Position numbers and translations under genes: made by a program | Shown: positions 58,621 to 64,000 of the stretch, in pieces | Position numbering within the stretch: the stretch's first letter is position 1 | Layout: each line of letters begins with the position of its first letter | The notes under the pieces: generated by a model | Seen by the model: the letters and a program-made list of their open reading frames with translations, nothing else | Databases searched by the model: none | What the model was told of the DNA's origin: nothing | Origin: Casuarius casuarius | Lineage: Eukaryota > Chordata > Aves > Casuariiformes > Casuariidae | DNA: 64,000 bases | Direction: 5' to 3' | Assembly: GCA_003342895.1 (NCBI GenBank) | Contig: PTFA01000028.1 | Coordinates: 3,265,581 to 3,329,580, forward strand

Positions 58621-61570
58621 CCCCCTTTTTTTTTTTAACTTCTTAACAAGATTGGAAATGTGTCTGGCACTCATATTTTACAAATAGTTTTACCTAGGAT
58701 AATATCTAAATATTGGCCACTAAAGCACTGAGTTGCCAGAGCCAGGCTTTGCTAGTAGGAATGTAATTAGTTGCTAGCGGTTTGGCACCGCAATATCATA
58801 GACTGCCTGGAACAAATTTGCAGGTCTCAGAGAAGTGCCATAGTTCTGGCCCCAAGAAGGCAAGGCAATTCTCCCTCCTCTCTGCTTTTGGTGAGGGACG
58901 GTAGGCCACCCTCCTGGCACTACCAGGAGTTATTCTCATCTAGTAATGTTTGTCATTTCTTGTTGTTTTGCAGTTAGTGTGTGGTTGCAAAGTATCAGCT
59001 CAGGCAATGCTACAGCACTGCCACTCACAGTGCAGTTTTGCAATTTTACCACCCATGCTCTGTCACTTTCCAATTGTGAAGCACCCCTTGCGTCACCTAA
59101 ACTGCCCACTACCAGAGTGCAGTGTTCAGTGACTTAGCTACACCATCTCAAAAAATAATGGGATGAATAATGATATCATTTGAGCATGATGAGTTAAACT
59201 ACATTAATTCACTGTAGATGGTCAAAGAACAGAGAGATAGAGCAGGTCCCAAAGTGCACTTGGCTTTTAAATCTTTGGTGCAGGATGTGCCACATCTCAT
59301 TAAAGATTTAAAGAAACAGACGCTTTTCATTTTCTCTATAGAACGAAATCACTCAGACATCTTGCAAAGTGTAGGCTGATACTTTGGGAACACTCAACTT
59401 TTCTAACATTTCATAAATGTCACCAATGCAAATTCCTGCAAACCTGTGGGCATCTGCTGATCACTCCTTCATGTTTCTAATCATCTTAACTTTTATATTA
59501 GTTCTTAGGGAAACCTCCGGCAAAATTCTAGTTAGTGAGGCTCTTTGAAAGAATCCAAACATGAACTATAAATTCAGCACTTTTTCACTGTTGAGAATTT
59601 CCAGTATCATAAATTCATAAATTCACATCTGGAAATGGGTTCTTCAGAGTTCATTGGTTATTCCTCTAAGGAGAGGTTCTCAGTGGCACAGAGGGGAATT
59701 AGGCACTCAGTAGGAGGTAAGTGCCCAATTCCCTTTTGTCTCTTTGAAAAGTCTTCTCACCGATGCCTCTTTGCTGAGAAGAGCTGAGATAGCAGGCCTC
59801 ATCACATGCACTCTGTTAGGATACTCTATGCGCTCCCAGTATCTTTAACATCCTAAGAAGGATTTCAAGTGGAAAATGAATTCTGGAGTTTTGACTCTGT
59901 ATCTTTGAATTGTACATCCTGAATATTTAGAGAAGAATGAGCATTGTGCTTGTTTCCAGTGGGAGGCAGTACTTTAATGATTTCTTTCAATTATAGTCCT
60001 GTTCAGAGTCTCCTAACTCAAGAGCAGGTATTGACAGGCATCCTGTGGTTTTATTTTTTCCAGTCCTCCTTTCGCCCTGTCTTTCTGCCCCCTCCTTCTA
60101 GCTGAAAGTCAAGACCCGCAGCTGGAGGAAATAAAATGGCTATATTGCAGTGCTTTAAAATTAGCATGGTTCAATTTCAGCTCAGAACTAATAGAGCTCT
60201 CTGCAGAAGGCATTGAAGCTCTCTCTCTGTGCGTCTGTCTCTCTTCTAATGGAAAGAACATAAGCAGCTGCCGTCTGAAAAAAAAGTCAGAAAAATCCAC
60301 CACCTACCTCTTCCCTGCGCTCAGCAACTAGTGTTCGCCCAGCACAGTAATGAAAGACGATTCCACCCCATCAGCATCACATTATCAAGTAGTTTCAGGT
60401 TGTCCTTAATCACCTTATTATTTTTCTCTTTCAAAATTTAGATTAAATGATTTAACAATGCCCATGTGATTTCCCCATAAAGAAGGTGGAATTGGTGTCC
60501 ACATGCTGTAAGTTAGGACACACGAGAATGGGAAAGTTGAATATACTTGTTCCACTGCAGCAATAACAACAACCTCCCTTCCCCCCTTTCCCCTGCCGCT
60601 CGCCAAACCCCCTTCTCCAAAACCACATAACCATATGGCCAGGGTAATAAAACATCAAGGCCTCAGTCACAATAGGAATCCCAATAAAAAAGCCAAGGTA
60701 GGAGCCTTCACAAGGCTTAACCTTCGTTTACAGCTGATCCCTGGAGTGTCTAGCTCTGCAGCTTTTAAACACTGCTCATATTCCCCATAAAAAATGTTTC
60801 CTATTTAAATAATAAAAGATTTACTACATGAACATCCTTCTCCCACACCCCTGGATTACACCTCTCCAGGGAAAAAACACCAGTTGGACTGGGTAAAACA
60901 CCTGCCTTATTAATACCATACATCAAGAAACAACACTGAAGAACCTGATAGCAAGCAAAGGCAAGGCCTTTCTTTGTAGCTGAGAGTCCCTGCTGGGCCA
61001 AGCAGCCTTCACCTGGGAGAAACAGGTGCTTCTCCCCCAAAATGACAGCTTTTCTCTGCCTTCTGCCATAGGATAGCACAAGAAACTGGGGGAGCTGCTC
61101 TGCTTGGAGAGCTGGAGAGCCCCTGACACTTTCTTGTTGCCCGCAGCACTAGCTTGAAGCATTGCCTGCTCTGAGGAGGCACCCGGCTTACTCTCGTAAG
61201 ACCAGACCATATGTCTGGTCTGTGCTAAGTCTGGCTAAGCACGTGCTGTGTCTGCCCAAGAGGGTGTTTCAGGCCAACCAGCGTTCTGCCTGGCCACAGA
61301 AGTCCTCTGCTACTGGTACGCTGATGGAGTCCAATATTCTAGTGATTAAGCTGCACAGATGGCTCATACTGCACTAATTCTTGTTTCAGGTTGCCAGCAG
61401 TCGAAGGAGGACAATTAGATTTTCAAGGTGTGCTTTGTACCAAGGTAGGCGAGAAACAGATACTATATTTTAAAAATTAATGAAAGCTAAAACTATACCC
61501 TCATTTTGCATCTGAAGGAGATGGGACTCTGGAAAGAACATTTATAGTGCCTATATTTTAACCTGGGTCT
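58621..61570. other. AT-rich non-coding stretch with a C/T homopolymer block
   Basis: A ccctccccc-T11 block ends at 58636. Otherwise ordinary sequence. The minus strand of 60240-61210 holds several 60-95 codon frames without conserved content. Confidence 0.5.
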
Positions 61571-61655
61571 AAGCATAAAGAGAGACTTTCAAAAGTATCA
61601 GAAGAAAATCTATGTTTTTAGATGTCGGTATGAAACTCTGACTCTAGTGGGGCTT
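61571..61655. repeat. Possible ancient amniote repeat fragment (actttcaaaag type)
   Basis: The string gagactttcaaaagtatc followed by tttttagatgtcgg and ctctgactctagtgggg resembles old sauropsid repeats with the words gattttcaaaagtgcctaa...gactttcagtggg. The match is short and degraded. Confidence 0.25.
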
Positions 61656-64000
61656 ACTCACCACTGCTTTAAAAGACTAGTAGTCCACTGAAAACACATT
61701 TTAACCATCCAACACCTCTTTTCATTGTACCACAGATTATATTGTTCAGTCTACAAAATCCTCTGGAAATCTATGACATGATTTAGTGAAAATTTAGCTC
61801 TAATTGCAGATTTATTTTGAAAACTTCCAGAGACGAAGTTCACCAGTACAGCTATAATCTTTCCTCTCATTCCCTTTACTGTAGGCAGCTTCAGCTATTT
61901 CTGCACTGCAGTAGCATTTGCTGACATTACCATGGGGATGTCATATATTAGGTAGCACTCCAGGCTTTGGTTAGCAATACATGATACATCTTGAAGCAGT
62001 TAAATTCCTCATGCCATTTTGGAGTTAAAACCCTGTTTCATTTAAAAGCTGGACTCCTGGCTGGTAACTTGTCTGGGATAGTGGGTGGCAGGTCAATGCA
62101 ATTTGAAATGGCCAAGATAGAATAGGAAACCATGAAAAATGGAGCAATTACACTGCAGGTCAAGGTTTGCTGTGGGGTGGCATGGTTTCAATTTGGCACT
62201 GAAGCATGGCAACAAGGCCACTAGGTATGTTCATGTATTTTTGTTATCAGCCATTTCCAAGCAGTATTTGAGAAGGGGGAAGGGGAAAATGCAGGAGCTT
62301 GAAGTTAGCTTGAATGATTAGCTGCTTATAATGCACTTTTTTTTAAGGAGACTATTGTTAACCTAACTGGAATAAAAACATCCATATAAAACCATGAGAA
62401 TTGTGCGCTATTTGCCAGATTCTAGATCAAAAGTGCTTGAACTGTTTTATATAATTTTTTGAAAAATAAAAAAATGCACATCTGGCCTGACAACCAGTCT
62501 GCCAAGTTTTAGCCTAATGAACTTTGAAATTAGCCTCCTACTAGCAAGCCTCAAGACCCAGGCTTCTAATAGAGGTGCTGGACAGACATTTATAGCCAAA
62601 AGGCACTTGTATAATGACAATGCTCTGTGCTGGCACCTAATTGACAGACAGCATGTTCTTTCGTGCTAACGAAACTGTTTTTAATTTGTCCCTCATCATT
62701 TATCAGCTGGCACATGAAATCTGGATGTTAAAATTTTATCACATCAGAACAAGTTACTGTAGCCATAAGTCCAGCTGCAGAACACACATCAACAGCAATC
62801 TGTTTACACAGCACAGCTCTTCACTTATGGTCCCATTCCTTTTGCTTTACGATGCAGACCCAAAGTTGGTTGAAAACCTTCTAAAAGCTTTTGCTGAAGC
62901 TGGAGTTTGTTGGAAACACCCTTTTACTTTGTGTTTTCCTGATTGCCAGATGGGAGGAATGCCGATACTCTAAAAGAAGTGAAAGGTTCTTGCTATGCTC
63001 AGCCCAGAGAGCCAAATGCTCATGAAGAAGGAAGCATTTCTTGCCACAATTAAACTGCAAAGTGTATTAAATAAAGCCATTTTAAAAATCCCTTGTCAAT
63101 TGAATCTCCTCTTGGAACTACATTTCATGATAAGACGTAGTGTCAATTAGGACAAAAGCTGTTTGGAAAAAGCCATTGACTAGCTGTCACTTGCAAAAGT
63201 CCAACCAGTAAAGAAAGCATTTGTGTCCACCAATTTTCTTTGCAGTCAGGCAGGTGAAGGGGTACATGCAATCCAATCACCCATTTTGTGAATGCCCCTT
63301 CTGTGTACCAGCAAACTTGGAAATGTTTTTAAATCAAGCCTATGTATCTGAATTCTGGCCAAATCCAAGTGAGAAGGTATTTAGGCCTCAGTGCCACTTG
63401 ATCCCCAAAGGGATGATGGCACACACAGAATTGCTCTTATTAACTAATTACTCTTATTGCTACTCCACCATTACTAAGCCTGGAAATGTCTTCCTCCTGG
63501 ATCATTCATTACTAAAACTCTTTATACTCTTAGCTAATCATATCCCTGCATAAAGAGAAGTTAAATTATACTGATTCAGTTTAGACAGCTAGTTTAAGCA
63601 AAGACAACAAGGACTTTAGACTCAGCTGATCATATCCACTAGATTTCCACTGACTCTAAATGAATCCTCAGATGCCCTCAGATCCCCCAAGGGATCCTAG
63701 CTCAGATGTAGATCTCTGCAGTTGGAGGCATCGATATGAAATGAACTGCATCCAGGTGCTTCCCCCCACGGCTACTGGTACAGAATTCCCTGTTCTATTG
63801 GAGAAACGTAGGAGCAGCTCTTGCTACCTGCCATGGGAAACGGCTGCTTGTGGAGCAGTGCATGATACTTGTGTTCAGAGGCAGGATCTGTCTGTGATAA
63901 ACAGACTCACTGGGCACATCCATCCTCCTCAGTGCTCCAGCACTGCGGTAATTAACTTCCCAGAGATTCCCACCTTAGCCCCCAACAGACCCTATGGCTT
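61656..64000. other. AT-rich non-coding stretch to the window edge
   Basis: No gene, transposon or strong structure recognised. Two + frames of 110 codons (62641-62973 and 63221-63553) have irregular, non-domain-like peptides. The second follows an acceptor-like ttttctttgcag at 63234-63245 but lacks any recognisable exon content. A feature may continue past the right edge. Confidence 0.5.

Noticed and set aside
62641..63553. Two 110-codon + frames near the right edge
   Set aside because: The peptides are irregular with no family resemblance. An acceptor-like site upstream of the second is not sufficient.
1..64000. CRISPR arrays, tRNA or rRNA genes, prokaryotic operons, phage modules
   Set aside because: There are no regularly spaced repeats, no tRNA T-loop consensus, no rRNA signature and no long tandem coding frames with ribosome binding sites. 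The sequence is vertebrate.

Overview
The window looks like nuclear DNA of a sauropsid, most likely a bird, though a crocodilian or turtle cannot be excluded. The main evidence is a degraded CR1 LINE at about 4497-5584, with its reverse-transcriptase remnant and a CR1-type 3' end. There are also scattered, heavily decayed amniote repeats: MIR-like CORE-SINEs, a hAT-like relic, and short palindromic elements with a 'gacttcaat' core. Repeat density is low. Nothing points to a bacterial, viral or organellar genome. There are no operons, rRNA or tRNA genes, or CRISPR arrays. The open reading frames are short, overlap on all strands, and have no recognisable conserved protein content.

No host protein-coding gene can be called with confidence. 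The window reads as intergenic or deep intronic DNA: an AT-rich backbone with short GC/CpG-rich patches (about 551-870, 2150-2345, 6489-6670, 20650-21010, 29820-30010, 31755-31870, 49060-49200, 52830-53010 and 53640-54320). It also holds several TAAT-rich blocks with the texture of conserved non-coding elements (1155-1430, 12400-12560, 15000-15380, 28840-29110, 43590-43740, 44090-44430, 52300-52400, 54760-55080). The paired CpG-rich patches at 52.8-54.3 kb are the best promoter candidate. If a transcript starts there, its product is unknown.

Layout. 0-4.5 kb: AT-rich DNA with two CpG patches and an X-box-bearing block. 4.5-5.6 kb: CR1. 5.6-15 kb: ancient repeat fragments and an 18-base A run. 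15-18 kb: a CNE-like block, an A-rich stretch and a pair of near-identical 33-base direct repeats. 18-26 kb: a strong G-quadruplex motif, MIR fragments and GC-rich patches. 27-28.6 kb: a C/T-rich stretch that may be an old antisense retroelement. 29-35 kb: CpG patches and a clear palindromic repeat. 35.8-36.15 kb: a hAT-like relic next to a MIR-like tail. 36-52 kb: mostly plain AT-rich DNA with a minus-strand open frame carrying a good splice donor at 42.1 kb. 52-54.5 kb: CpG cluster. 54.5-64 kb: AT-rich DNA with one more palindromic repeat. I see no multi-gene system. The most useful leads are the regulatory-looking blocks, the CpG cluster and the under-described ancient repeats. All family assignments are by eye, from memory of consensus sequences.
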